DNA of 64,000 nt from JAWKUK01 sp041398605 (GTDB lineage: Bacteria > Planctomycetota > UBA1135 > GCA-002686595): NCBI GenBank assembly GCA_041398605.1, contig JAWKUK010000012.1, forward strand, positions 124,001 to 188,000, given 5' to 3'. Shown in pieces: positions 25,663-34,265 of this stretch. The notes under the pieces were generated by a model. It was given only the letters and a program-made list of their open reading frames with translations, ran no database searches and was not told the origin of the DNA. The translations under genes and the position numbers were made by a program. Each line of letters starts with the position of its first letter. Within the stretch, counting starts at the first letter, position 1.

Positions 25663-26600
25663 TCGGCGGGCTCCGTTTCGCCTTCGCGCGCGAGCCCGAG
25701 CTCGTCGATGGCACGGCGCGCGAGCGTGCGCCCGAGGAGCGCCGCATCCGTGCCGTAGGCCACCTCGTCGAAAGGATCCGACTCGGTGTCGACGAAGACC
25801 TGGGCGTGCAAGCGTACGACGGAGCCGTCGACCTCCGCCATGGCCGCCACCGCGGAATGGCATCCGGCGTCCATTTGGGCCAAGAAAGCGCGCTCGGCGT
25901 CCACCGCGCGGCGCAGGTCGAGCACATCGAGGGGGCGCACGAGCGCCTCGGCCTCCGAATCGACCCGCGTCTGGATGGCCAGCGCGCCTTGGGCGGGCGC
26001 GGTGGGGAAGTCCTCCAGGGCGAGCTCGACGACGTGCGGCGGCTTGAGTTGGAGGCGATCGAGGCCCGCGCCCGCGAGCATCACGGCGTCGATGCCGGGC
26101 TCCATTGCCTTCGCGAGGCGCGTCGGCACGTTGCCGCGGATCGGCACGGCCTCTGCGCCGAGCCAATGCAGGAGCTGCGCGGCGCGGCGCGGGCTGCTCG
26201 TCGCGATGCGCAGCGGGGGGCCCTCGTCCGTGCCGTCGAGGAGCGCCTCGATGCGCGCGCGGACGTGCTCTTCCTTGCACACGAGGCGATCTTCCCGCGC
26301 CGCGCGCACAGGCACGGCAGCGATGATGAGGCCAGCCGGAGACTTGGTCGTCAGGTCCTTGTAGCTGTGAACGGCGAGGTCGACCTCGCCTGCGAGCAAC
26401 GCGCGCTCGAGCTCGGCGACGAAGCCGCCTGCGGGCCAGATGCCGGCCTGCAGCGGGTCGTCGGGGCGCTCCTCCGCGTGCGTGCGTAGGATGACCTCTT
26501 CGAGCTCGACCTCGGGGTGGCGCTCGCGCAGCTGCGCCGCGACCCAACGTGTCTGCCAAAGCGCGAGGTCGCTGCCCCGCGTGCCCATTCGAAGCTTCAT
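25659..26600 (-). CDS. hemC: Porphobilinogen deaminase (hydroxymethylbilane synthase)
   Basis: This is 313 residues from ATG 26600 (MKLRMGTRGSDLALWQT). It polymerises four porphobilinogens. Signatures are 'VDLAVHSYKDLTTKSPAGL' (the usual form is HSxKDxPT), 'RIATSSPRRAAQLLHWL' and 'IRGNVPTRLAK'. The cofactor-attachment Cys is in 'MDAGCHSAVAAMAE'; the residue before it is Ala rather than the usual Gly. The start overlaps the hemL stop (ATGA). The Tyr and Leu-Thr substitutions around the catalytic Asp are mild oddities. Confidence 0.94.
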   Translation of the reverse strand: MKLRMGTRGSDLALWQTRWVAAQLRERHPEVELEEVILRTHAEERPDDPLQAGIWPAGGFVAELERALLAGEVDLAVHSYKDLTTKSPAGLIIAAVPVRAAREDRLVCKEEHVRARIEALLDGTDEGPPLRIATSSPRRAAQLLHWLGAEAVPIRGNVPTRLAKAMEPGIDAVMLAGAGLDRLQLKPPHVVELALEDFPTAPAQGALAIQTRVDSEAEALVRPLDVLDLRRAVDAERAFLAQMDAGCHSAVAAMAEVDGSVVRLHAQVFVDTESDPFDEVAYGTDAALLGRTLARRAIDELGLAREGETEPAE

Positions 26601-27886
26601 CGATTCACCTCCGCGAGCGCGCCGCGCGCCGCCTCCAAGATCGCTTGCACGTCGTCCTCCGTGTGCGCGTTCGATATGAAGATCGCCTCGTAGCTGCTCG
26701 GGGGGAGCCAAACGCCACGGTCCAGCATCGCGCGGAAGAAGCGCGCGAAGCGCGCGTGGTCCGATGCCTGTGCTTCGGCGTAGTCGCGCGGCAGCGTTGC
26801 GCGGAAGAAGAAGCCGGCCATGCCGCCCAATGCGCCTGCGGACAGCGGCACGCCCGCGTCGCGCCCGGCCGCGATGAGGCCGTCGGCGAGCGCCGTCGAG
26901 CGCGCGTGCAGCGCGTCATAGAAGCCTGGCGCGCGGCAGAGCTCGAGCGTCGCGATGCCGGCCGCCATTCCGATCGGGTTGCCGCTCAACGTGCCCGCCT
27001 GGTAGACGGGGCCGAGCGGCGAGACTTGGTCCATGAGCTCCGCGCGGGCGGTGTATGCCGCGACCGGCATCCCGCCGCCGATGACCTTGCCGAGGATCGT
27101 GACGTCGGGCTGGACGTCTGCGACGCGCTGGTAGCCGCCCCACGCGACGCGGAAGCCCGTCATCACTTCGTCGAAGACGAGCAGCGCGCCGTGCTCGTCG
27201 CACAGGCGGCGCAGGCCCTCGAGGAAGCCCGGCTCGGGCCGTACGAAGCCCATGTTGCCGGCGACGGGCTCGACCAGGAGCGCGGCGATCTCGCGGCCCT
27301 GTTCAGCAAAGAGGCGCGCGACGCCCTCGAGGTCGTTGTAACGCGCGAGCAGCGTCTGGCTGGTCATCGCGGCTGTGACACCGGCGGAGTCCGGGACGCC
27401 GAGCGTCGCAGCGCCCGAGCCCGCGGCGACGAGCAGCGCGTCGAGGTGGCCGTGGTAGCAGCCCTCGAACTTGACGAGCTTCGCGCGCCCGGTCGCGGCG
27501 CGGACGAGGCGCACGGCGCTCATCGCGGCCTCGGTGCCGCTGTTGACGAAGCGCACCTTGTCGTGGCCGGGCAGGGCGCTGAGGATCAGCTCGGCGAGCG
27601 CGGCCTCGGCCTCGCAGCACGCGCCGAAGGAGAGGCCGTTTTGCGCCGCGCGCGTGACCGCTTCGATGACCTCGGGGTGCGCGTGTCCGACGATCGCGGG
27701 GCCCCAGGTGCCGACGAGGTCCACGTACCGCGCGCCATCCAGGTCGTGGACGTAGGCGCCCTCGGTGCGGGCGACGAAGACGGGGTCGCCGCCGACGGCG
27801 CGGAACGCGCGCACGGGCGAGTTGACGCCGCCGACGAGGACGCGCTGTGCGCGCGCGAAGGCGGCCTTTGAACGGGGTCGATCCAT
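26597..27886 (-). CDS. hemL: Glutamate-1-semialdehyde 2,1-aminomutase
   Basis: This is a 429-residue PLP enzyme making 5-aminolevulinate. Signatures are 'GGVNSPVRAFRAVGGDP', 'RFVNSGTEAAMSAVRLVR' and 'FEGCYHGHLDALLV'. The PLP-pocket Asp is in 'LLVFDEVMTGFR' and the Schiff-base Lys in 'TILGKVIGGGMPVAAY'. It is first in the minus-strand haem operon hemL-hemC-hemD, and about 75 bp separate its start from the Lon-related gene. With HemA it forms the C5 route to ALA, so no HemA-type ALA synthase is needed. Confidence 0.97.
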   Translation of the reverse strand: MDRPRSKAAFARAQRVLVGGVNSPVRAFRAVGGDPVFVARTEGAYVHDLDGARYVDLVGTWGPAIVGHAHPEVIEAVTRAAQNGLSFGACCEAEAALAELILSALPGHDKVRFVNSGTEAAMSAVRLVRAATGRAKLVKFEGCYHGHLDALLVAAGSGAATLGVPDSAGVTAAMTSQTLLARYNDLEGVARLFAEQGREIAALLVEPVAGNMGFVRPEPGFLEGLRRLCDEHGALLVFDEVMTGFRVAWGGYQRVADVQPDVTILGKVIGGGMPVAAYTARAELMDQVSPLGPVYQAGTLSGNPIGMAAGIATLELCRAPGFYDALHARSTALADGLIAAGRDAGVPLSAGALGGMAGFFFRATLPRDYAEAQASDHARFARFFRAMLDRGVWLPPSSYEAIFISNAHTEDDVQAILEAARGALAEVNR

Positions 27887-27962
27887 CGTGGGGGGACCGT
27901 AGACGCTCCGGCGGCGCCGGGCAAGCGGGGCGTCGCGCCGCAGCGGCTCGATCCGCGCGGGG

Positions 27963-30452
27963 TCATGCGCCAGGGTGCGGCGCCGCGCGGGCCTCCGGTT
28001 CGGCGGCCGACTCGGCCGCCGCGACCTCCGGGGCGCCCTCCTCGGCCTCTTCGATGTACGCGGATGGGTGGGCGAGGGTCCGGTCCCAGAACTCGAACGC
28101 GCGCTCCTGAGCGAGCGCGAGCAGCGACCCCTCGGGGTACTCGCCGTCTGCGTCGGGGGTGCCGACGATGTGACCGGTCAGGCGCTCGAGGGCCGCGTGC
28201 ACGGTCTCGACGGGCCAGATGTGGAATCGGCCCGCTTCGGCCGCTGCCACCACGTCGTGACGCAACATCAGGTCGCCGGCGTTGGACGCGGGGATGATGA
28301 CGCCGCCCCGGCCGGTGAGCCCCAACGCGCTGCAGACGTCGAAGAAGCCCTCGATCTTCTCGTTGACGCCGCCGATCGCCTCGATGCGCCCGTGCTGGTC
28401 GATCGCGCCGGTCATCGCGATGTCTTGGCGCAAGGGGATCCCGGTCAGCGCCGACAGGAGGCAGCACATTTCGGCGCCGGAGGCCGAGTCGCCGTCGATG
28501 CCGCCGTAGCTCTGCTCGAAGGCCAAGGACGCGCTGAAGGCCAGCGGGTGGTCGGTGTCCAAGAGGTGCCGCAGGAGCCCGCCGAGGATGTGGAAGCCCT
28601 TGGTGTGGATCTGGCCCGAGAGCGCCGCGCGGCCTTCGATGTCGATGATGCCGGCGCTGCCTGGCCCGATCGTCGCGGTGATGCGCGCGGGGAAGCCGTA
28701 GGTCAGCATGCCGGCTTGGATGACGGCGAGGCCGTTGATCTGGCCGACGACAGCGCCCGCGGTCTCGATGACGATCGTGCGGTCGGCGATCATCGCGTGG
28801 AAGCGGCGCGAGGGCAGGTCGGCGCGCCGTTTGGTGCGTTTGACCGTCTCGCGGACGTCGTCGCCGGTGACGCGCGTGTCGGCGGGGCTGCTGCCGGCCT
28901 CCTGCGCGCGGCGGGTCGCGACAAACGCCGCCTCGCGCGCGATGTCGGCGATGCGGGCGAAGCGCGCCGTCAGCTTGTCGTGGCGCGCCGCGATGCGCGC
29001 GCCGTGCTCGACGAGCGCTGCGACGCCGGTCCGGTCGAAGTGTGGCAGCCCTTCGGCGCGCACGAGCCTCGCCAGGACCCCCATGTACTGCGCGACCCCG
29101 ACATCGTCGCGCGGGATCTCGAAGTCGAAGTCGGCGAGCACCTTGAAGAGGTGGCCGAAGTCTGGGTCACCGGAGTCGAGCGCTTGGAAGACCCACGCGT
29201 CGCCAACAAGGATCACGCGCACCTTGACCGGGATCGGCTCGGGCTTGACGGTCGTGCGCAGGAAGGGGCTCGCGAGCTCTTGTGGGACGATCTCGAGGCG
29301 GCCGGTGCGCAGCGTTCGAACCAGGACGCGCCACGCGCCGGGTTCGGAGAGGACGTCGCGCGCCTCCAGCACCAGAAAGCCGCCGTTGGCGCGCAGGAGG
29401 GAGCCAGCGCGCACGTTGCGGAAGTCGCTGGCTCCGGGGCCGGCGGGCGTCCAGCCGGTCTCGACCGTGCCGAGGAGGTTGACGAGCGTCGGCGTGTTCT
29501 CGACGACGATGGGGCAGGCGCGGGGGCCCTCTTGCTCGAGCAAGATGTTGACATCGTAGAGGCGCGTCGGGTCTTCGCCTGGGGCGAGGTCGCGACCGAT
29601 GTTGTCGATGACGTCCTGGACGATCGCCTTGATGAAGGCGGCGACGTCAGGGCCGGGGAACTCCTCACGGATGTCGTCGGCGAAGCGACCGACGAGCTCG
29701 CGCGCGGTGTCTTCGATGACGCTGACGACTTGGCGCGTGGTTTCGGTTTGGATCTTCTGGACCTGGCGCGAGACGTCGCTGAGGCGCTTGGCGAAGGCCT
29801 CGCGCGAGGCGCGCCAGCGCGCGAGCTGGGCCTCGTCGATGCGGCCTTCATCGCGGAGCCGCGGCAGGTCTTGCGCCGCGATCGGTTGGCCTTCGAACAG
29901 GGGCACGAGCGACGTCTGTACGGCGCTGCCTTGTTGGGTCCGCACGAGGGCTAGGTCGGCGGCGCGGAGGTCCGCCTCGAATGGCCCGGTGATGGCCTCG
30001 GCGCGGGCGCGAGCCTCGGCTTCGAGCGCGCGGCGCCGTTCATCGACGGCCTCCCCGGTCAGCAGGTCGGTGAGGCTCTCGCGGACGAACTTGGCGAGCT
30101 CTCGGACGCGCCGGCGCAGCACGCGGCCTTTGCCTGGGGGTAGGTTGATGAGGCGCGGCCGGTCGGGCGCGTTGAAGTCGTGGACGTAGCAGTGGTCGCC
30201 CTCGAGCTTGCAGGCGGGCATGAGCTCGTCGAGAAGCCGCCGCACGAGGCTCATGCGGCCGGTGCCGGTGAGGCCGCGCACGAAGACGTTCTGGTCGGCG
30301 GCGTCGCACTCGATGCCGAAGCGCAGGGCTTCGACGGCGGTGTCTTGCCCGACGACCCCTTCGAGGGGCGGGCACTCGGCGGTCGATTCGAATGGCGCGC
30401 GAGAGGGGTCGCAGCGCCAGCGCAGCGCGGACGCAGGGAGGTGTGCCGGCAT
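27963..30452 (-). CDS. Lon-related ATP-dependent protease (LonB/YcbZ-like)
   Basis: This is 829 residues from ATG 30452. The N-terminal ATPase region starts 'PLEGVVGQDTAVEALRFGI', with a P-loop-like 'RGLTGTGRMSLVRRLL' (Arg where Lys is usual). A helical insertion (about 130-330) precedes 'GSLLRANGGFLVLEARDVL'. The C-terminal Lon protease domain has the catalytic Ser656 in 'GDSASGAEM' and Lys699 in 'GGVNEKIEGFF'. Their 43-residue spacing is the same as in Lon. The last 60 residues are acidic and Ala-rich. It is a soluble quality-control protease of uncertain substrates. It is the only member of its operon. Confidence 0.9.
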   Translation of the reverse strand: MPAHLPASALRWRCDPSRAPFESTAECPPLEGVVGQDTAVEALRFGIECDAADQNVFVRGLTGTGRMSLVRRLLDELMPACKLEGDHCYVHDFNAPDRPRLINLPPGKGRVLRRRVRELAKFVRESLTDLLTGEAVDERRRALEAEARARAEAITGPFEADLRAADLALVRTQQGSAVQTSLVPLFEGQPIAAQDLPRLRDEGRIDEAQLARWRASREAFAKRLSDVSRQVQKIQTETTRQVVSVIEDTARELVGRFADDIREEFPGPDVAAFIKAIVQDVIDNIGRDLAPGEDPTRLYDVNILLEQEGPRACPIVVENTPTLVNLLGTVETGWTPAGPGASDFRNVRAGSLLRANGGFLVLEARDVLSEPGAWRVLVRTLRTGRLEIVPQELASPFLRTTVKPEPIPVKVRVILVGDAWVFQALDSGDPDFGHLFKVLADFDFEIPRDDVGVAQYMGVLARLVRAEGLPHFDRTGVAALVEHGARIAARHDKLTARFARIADIAREAAFVATRRAQEAGSSPADTRVTGDDVRETVKRTKRRADLPSRRFHAMIADRTIVIETAGAVVGQINGLAVIQAGMLTYGFPARITATIGPGSAGIIDIEGRAALSGQIHTKGFHILGGLLRHLLDTDHPLAFSASLAFEQSYGGIDGDSASGAEMCCLLSALTGIPLRQDIAMTGAIDQHGRIEAIGGVNEKIEGFFDVCSALGLTGRGGVIIPASNAGDLMLRHDVVAAAEAGRFHIWPVETVHAALERLTGHIVGTPDADGEYPEGSLLALAQERAFEFWDRTLAHPSAYIEEAEEGAPEVAAAESAAEPEARAAPHPGA

Positions 30453-30557
30453 CCCGCTAGGGTAACGACACCGAGGCCGATGTCGGCGCCTAGGGGGCGC
30501 GCCGCGCAAAATGCGACTTCCTGATTTATCCCGCTGAAGGGCCGCAGGTGTGCGTTG

Positions 30558-31193
30558 ATGGCGGCTCGTCAACTTGACGAACCGAGGCAGTCGCCGTTCA
30601 CTGAGCCACCAGACGGCTGCGCCCGCGGCCAAATCCAGGAACTCGCACCTGCCAAGACGATGAGTGAAGTCCACGCGATCGAAGCTGCCCGACGGCGCAT
30701 GCATGCCTTGTTGGATGAGCAACCACAGCACGCGCTCGCGGCGTTCGCCGCGGAAGACCCGTTGAACCTCGTTGGCCGGGGGGCAGCCTTGGCGGACGAT
30801 GAAGGTCACTTGTTGGACCCGAGCGATCTGATGATCGAGGCGTATGTGCAGATCGTGCGTGCGCCGAAGGCGCTCTTGGACCTGCCGGGCTGGCTGATGT
30901 TCTCGTTGCCGGCGTTGATCGTCGAGGTGGCGCGGGAGGGGCCCGGGGATCGCATCACGGCCGCATTGGGCCGGGCGGTCGGGATCGCGGAGGACCAGGT
31001 GGAGACGTGGGCGGAGGAGTTCCGCTTGTTGTCGCTCCCTGACCGCCGGGACGTCCTGGCGCTCCTGCGGGGCGGCTCGCGCTCCTTCCGCGAGGTCTAT
31101 CCCGGGCGGACGTTCGACCTCAAACGCGACATCGTAGAGGCGCAACGAACGTTCTCGATCTTTCGCTCGCTCTTGAATCGGACGCTACGCTGA
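30558..31193 (+). CDS. Conserved-looking protein of unknown function, first gene of a lower-GC cassette
   Basis: This is 211 residues from ATG 30558; an alternative start is ATG 30660 (MSEVHAIEAARRRM). It is all-helical and soluble. 'DPSDLMIEAYVQIVRAPK' with 'LSLPDRRDVLALLRGG' loosely recalls ECF sigma regions 2 and 4, but the helix-turn-helix is not convincing and this is only a hint. The next gene starts 4 bp after its stop, so the two are coupled. Function unknown. Confidence 0.6.
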   Translation: MAARQLDEPRQSPFTEPPDGCARGQIQELAPAKTMSEVHAIEAARRRMHALLDEQPQHALAAFAAEDPLNLVGRGAALADDEGHLLDPSDLMIEAYVQIVRAPKALLDLPGWLMFSLPALIVEVAREGPGDRITAALGRAVGIAEDQVETWAEEFRLLSLPDRRDVLALLRGGSRSFREVYPGRTFDLKRDIVEAQRTFSIFRSLLNRTLR

Positions 31194-31197
31194 CTCC

Positions 31198-31920
31198 GTG
31201 TACGAGCGCCCCGAAGCCCTGACGAGCCTCCTCGACGCCATCGCCGAGGCGCCCGACCCGTATCAGTCGACACGGGTCGCCCGCGCGTTGCGGCGGACGG
31301 CGATTCGGGATCTGGATGCGAAGGTCTGCGACCTCCTCGCATCGGCCTCCGGGGTCTTCGTGAACGCCGCTCGCGAGGGTCGGCGACCTCGCTCGAGGGT
31401 GAGTGCTTCGAAGCTTAGGACACTTACGGACGCGCTCCTTGTGCTTCGCGCTGACGCTCGCTCTAGTTGTTTGAGCGGGTGCGCTCGAATCGCCGCGGGC
31501 AGATTTGACGAGGCGAGATCGGAATTGGCGTACGGCCTCGGTATCGCCCAGGGTCGTGCCATTCGCTCCTGGCTCTATCTGAATGCGGGGGCCGCTGCTG
31601 AGAGCGCGAAGGACCTTGACGCCGCGCTCCATGCTTACCGGCGTTGCGCGGAGATCGAAGGTCATTCAGCGAGCCCTGTCGCCGCGTTGTTCGCATTGTT
31701 CATCGCCCTTCGGACTCAGCGGGTCAATGAAGCCCGATTCGAAGTCGATCGAGTCACTGATCTTGACTTCCCGGTTCTTGCCGACGCGCTACAGCAGTTG
31801 AGGTCCCTCTACACAGCGAGACGGAATGCGACAGGGCGAGACCCCCTCGCGGGGCTGAGGATGGAGCTGCAATCACTCGGCGCCAGAGGACAGTATCTTG
31901 AACAAGGGATCTGTCTCTAG
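31198..31920 (+). CDS. TPR-like helical protein of unknown function
   Basis: This is 240 residues from GTG 31198. Repeated helix pairs are visible from about residue 90: 'LSGCARIAAGRFDEARSEL', 'LYLNAGAAAESAKDLDAAL' and 'LFALFIALRTQRVNEARF'. This pattern fits tetratricopeptide-type repeats that mediate protein contacts. There is no signal peptide. GC content and codon use become less extreme from about 31380 onward than in the flanking genes. It is coupled to both neighbours by very short spacing. Confidence 0.65.
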   Translation: MYERPEALTSLLDAIAEAPDPYQSTRVARALRRTAIRDLDAKVCDLLASASGVFVNAAREGRRPRSRVSASKLRTLTDALLVLRADARSSCLSGCARIAAGRFDEARSELAYGLGIAQGRAIRSWLYLNAGAAAESAKDLDAALHAYRRCAEIEGHSASPVAALFALFIALRTQRVNEARFEVDRVTDLDFPVLADALQQLRSLYTARRNATGRDPLAGLRMELQSLGARGQYLEQGICL

Positions 31921-31922
31921 TG

Positions 31923-32135
31923 ATGAGGTCACGCGTGGGTAAGTGCTCGCTTCGATGGTGTTTCGTCTTCGCTGTGTTGATCTGCGTCGCATCGCTCGAA
32001 TGGGTGCCGAACGCGGACGCCCAACAGTGTGCTACTGCAACTAGCACGAACCGGGGTACGGGGGCTGGAGGAATCCCAACTCGCGCTGTCTCTCGCCCTG
32101 ATCGACGCCCCCACGGACCAATCAGCCCAATCTAG
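31923..32135 (+). CDS. Tiny exported protein of unknown function
   Basis: This is 70 residues from ATG 31923; a GTG at 31920 overlaps the previous stop. A signal peptide is evident (RWCFVFAVLICVASLEWV, then 'NADAQQ'), leaving a mature part of about 38 residues rich in Thr, Arg and Pro with one Cys. The next gene starts 3 bp after its stop. It could be a short structural or signalling peptide, or the degraded N-terminus of a longer protein. Confidence 0.45.
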   Translation: MRSRVGKCSLRWCFVFAVLICVASLEWVPNADAQQCATATSTNRGTGAGGIPTRAVSRPDRRPHGPISPI

Positions 32136-32137
32136 GA

Positions 32138-33988
32138 GTGCGAGCCTTGCGCGGACAATTTTGGGCCTGCGTTGTGGTCCTGGGTATCGTCATGCTCGGC
32201 GTCTTGGTCTTGTCATTGCGGCGGGATGATGAGAAGGGTCTGGGTGATGGCGCTGCTGATACGGCCGTGGGGCGTTCGAGCGGAGCGGGCGGCGCGATCG
32301 GCGGAAGGCCGTCGCCGACGGAAAGACCTTCAATTGGCACATCGCTGCGTCTTGGAACGGAACCAGGACGTGTCGATTCTCGCAGCGCGGAGGGCGGCAC
32401 CTCCGGGTCAGCGGCCGAACTTCGTGCGGAACCACAATTGGTTGTCAGCACGCTGCCCCTCGGAATGGAGTTAGAGTTCGTTCTTCAACTCGATGGAGAC
32501 GAGCGCGCGTCGCGGCTCGCGCTCTTAGGTCGCGGAGTCGTCGGTGACTACTACTCCTTCGATCCCTCCGCGCCGTTGCGGTTCTGTGGGGTTGCGCGTG
32601 GGGGTGAGCTCTCGAGGATCGAAGATGTGGCCATCGATGAAGAAGGGCGAGGGCAAGTCCACTTGCGCTTCGATAGCTCAGCGGTAGCGCGTTGTACGGT
32701 CTACGACGGCCTTACGGGCTATGTCCTCGCGGGCGTGCGGGCAGAACTCATCTCGGTCATGGGGCAGTCCATTCGCGCCCGCGGGGGTCGCGGGATCGGG
32801 CTCGTCCGTGCGGCGCCGTCCGACCCAAGCGGTCGGATCGAGCTCCATGGGCGCTTCGAAGTTGCGCACACGTATGAGCTGGTCCGGGATGGTTATCGCA
32901 GTGTCACGATCGACGCCCACCCCAATGGATCCGGATCGATCGAACTCGGCGATGTTCCGCTTGAGCCAGTTGATGTCGTTGAGATCGAGCTGATTGGATT
33001 TGACGAATCGCGCTACCAGGAGTACCTCGTCGGCGACGCCGATCGACTCGACTTCGTCGGCATCGATGCCAACGGTGTCGCCGCGCTTGCATTCGACCGA
33101 ATCGCAATGGATCCGCGTGTTGTGGTCAAGTTGCCTGACGGTGAGAAGCTGACCGTGACGCTATCTGGGCAGGCGCGTGACCACGAAGCGATCGAGATCG
33201 ATGTGTCGAGCGACGTGACGGTTGAAGTGGAGTGGGCTTGCTCGAGTGACCACGCAGAAAGTGAGCGCTGGGTTGCCGTGGTGCCCCCGACGGCCGCGGG
33301 CACCGCCAGCTTGATTATGGCGCCCATCACGGATGGCCAAGCGCGTTTCGGTGTGCCCTTCACAGGCGCTGCGGCGCTCTCTGGAGTGGTCTTCGAACAG
33401 GGGCGGGCGATATGGGGCGCGCTGCGAGACGTCGAACTGACGAGGCATGAGGTTTGCCGCGCGCGTCTGGCATGCGCAGACACAAAGCTTGGGGTACGCC
33501 TCGTCGACACAACCGGACGCCCGATCGCTGGTCAGAGCGTCTGCATTGAGCGCGCGACGAGTACAGTAGATTGGTGCGGCACGCACTTCACGGACGGCGA
33601 GGGGTGGCTGACACTGCCAGGGCCGGAGGGCGCCGAGTTCCTCCTCAGCGCGCATTTTGGCGATGCGTCACTTATGATCGACCAGAGTGCTGTCGTTGCC
33701 GTTGCAGGGAGTGGTACAGCGGACCTGGTGCTCGGTCCCGCGCAGCACTTCGAGGTGCTCCTTACGGATGGTGAGAAGCCTGTGGCCTGGGAAGTATTGA
33801 CCCTCCGTGGACGCTCCTCTGGCAGCATCGTCTGGTCACAGTTCACTCAGGACGATGGGACCTTGGGCGGCTTCGACGTCATTGGTTCGACGTCGCCCAT
33901 ATGTCGCGTTGCCGGTGCGGTGCGCGCGGGGGAGTCCAGGGTGTTTGAGCTTCGGCCAGGTCTGAACACGCTCTCCATCTCGCGGTAG
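32138..33988 (+). CDS. Large membrane-anchored beta-domain protein
   Basis: This is 616 residues from GTG 32138. An N-terminal TM anchor (FWACVVVLGIVMLGVLVLSL) is followed by a Gly/Ser-rich linker (about 30-105). The extracytoplasmic part consists of repeated beta-sandwich-like units: 'RCTVYDGLTGYVLAGVRAEL', 'THFTDGEGWLTLPGPEGAEF' and 'LLTDGEKPVAWEVLTLRG'. Several resemble carboxypeptidase-regulatory-like domains ('GVRLVDTTGRPIAGQSVCIE'). Third codon positions contain clearly more A/T than in neighbouring regions. It is the last gene of the 30558-33988 cassette. The role is probably at the cell surface; the ligand is unknown. Confidence 0.7.
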   Translation: MRALRGQFWACVVVLGIVMLGVLVLSLRRDDEKGLGDGAADTAVGRSSGAGGAIGGRPSPTERPSIGTSLRLGTEPGRVDSRSAEGGTSGSAAELRAEPQLVVSTLPLGMELEFVLQLDGDERASRLALLGRGVVGDYYSFDPSAPLRFCGVARGGELSRIEDVAIDEEGRGQVHLRFDSSAVARCTVYDGLTGYVLAGVRAELISVMGQSIRARGGRGIGLVRAAPSDPSGRIELHGRFEVAHTYELVRDGYRSVTIDAHPNGSGSIELGDVPLEPVDVVEIELIGFDESRYQEYLVGDADRLDFVGIDANGVAALAFDRIAMDPRVVVKLPDGEKLTVTLSGQARDHEAIEIDVSSDVTVEVEWACSSDHAESERWVAVVPPTAAGTASLIMAPITDGQARFGVPFTGAAALSGVVFEQGRAIWGALRDVELTRHEVCRARLACADTKLGVRLVDTTGRPIAGQSVCIERATSTVDWCGTHFTDGEGWLTLPGPEGAEFLLSAHFGDASLMIDQSAVVAVAGSGTADLVLGPAQHFEVLLTDGEKPVAWEVLTLRGRSSGSIVWSQFTQDDGTLGGFDVIGSTSPICRVAGAVRAGESRVFELRPGLNTLSISR

Positions 33989-34174
33989 TGCGGTCCGCGC
34001 TGAGGGCCTTCAATCCGTGGCGGCTATCTGGGCTGTGTGCGTCGCGAGACTGCGGCTGGCCGCAGAACCGGACCGGGCGCCGCATTTCGCTCTCGCAGCG
34101 CTCCCAGCCCGAGTGGATGGCACGGTAGCGGCGCCCTCTACCGCGCACCGCACCCTGCTTTTACCAAGAAGGAC

Positions 34175-34221
34175 GCCGCCCCCGCGCGATCGCCCATTGT
34201 GGGCGCCGGCGCGGGGGCGGC
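34175..34221 (-). terminator. Strong hairpin terminator after the BNR-repeat gene
   Basis: GCCGCCCCCGCGC (34175-34187) pairs perfectly with GCGCGGGGGCGGC (34209-34221). An inner CGCCCA/TGGGCG stem extends the structure. On the minus strand it follows the stop at 34266 by 45 bp and is followed by TCCTTCTT. The other 230 bp between 33989 and 34265 hold nothing else recognisable. Confidence 0.7.
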
Positions 34222-34265
34222 GGGTTGTGTGTGGCGCGCGGGGGCCCGTGCGCCACAGGTGCACA

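Noticed and set aside
27975..29954. 659-codon plus-strand ORF
   Set aside because: Shadow of the Lon-related protease, whose Ser/Lys dyad spacing is exact. The plus-strand product has no domain.
30558..31193. Naming this protein an ECF sigma factor
   Set aside because: Only loose resemblance to regions 2 and 4 is seen, and no convincing helix-turn-helix, so it is left as unknown.
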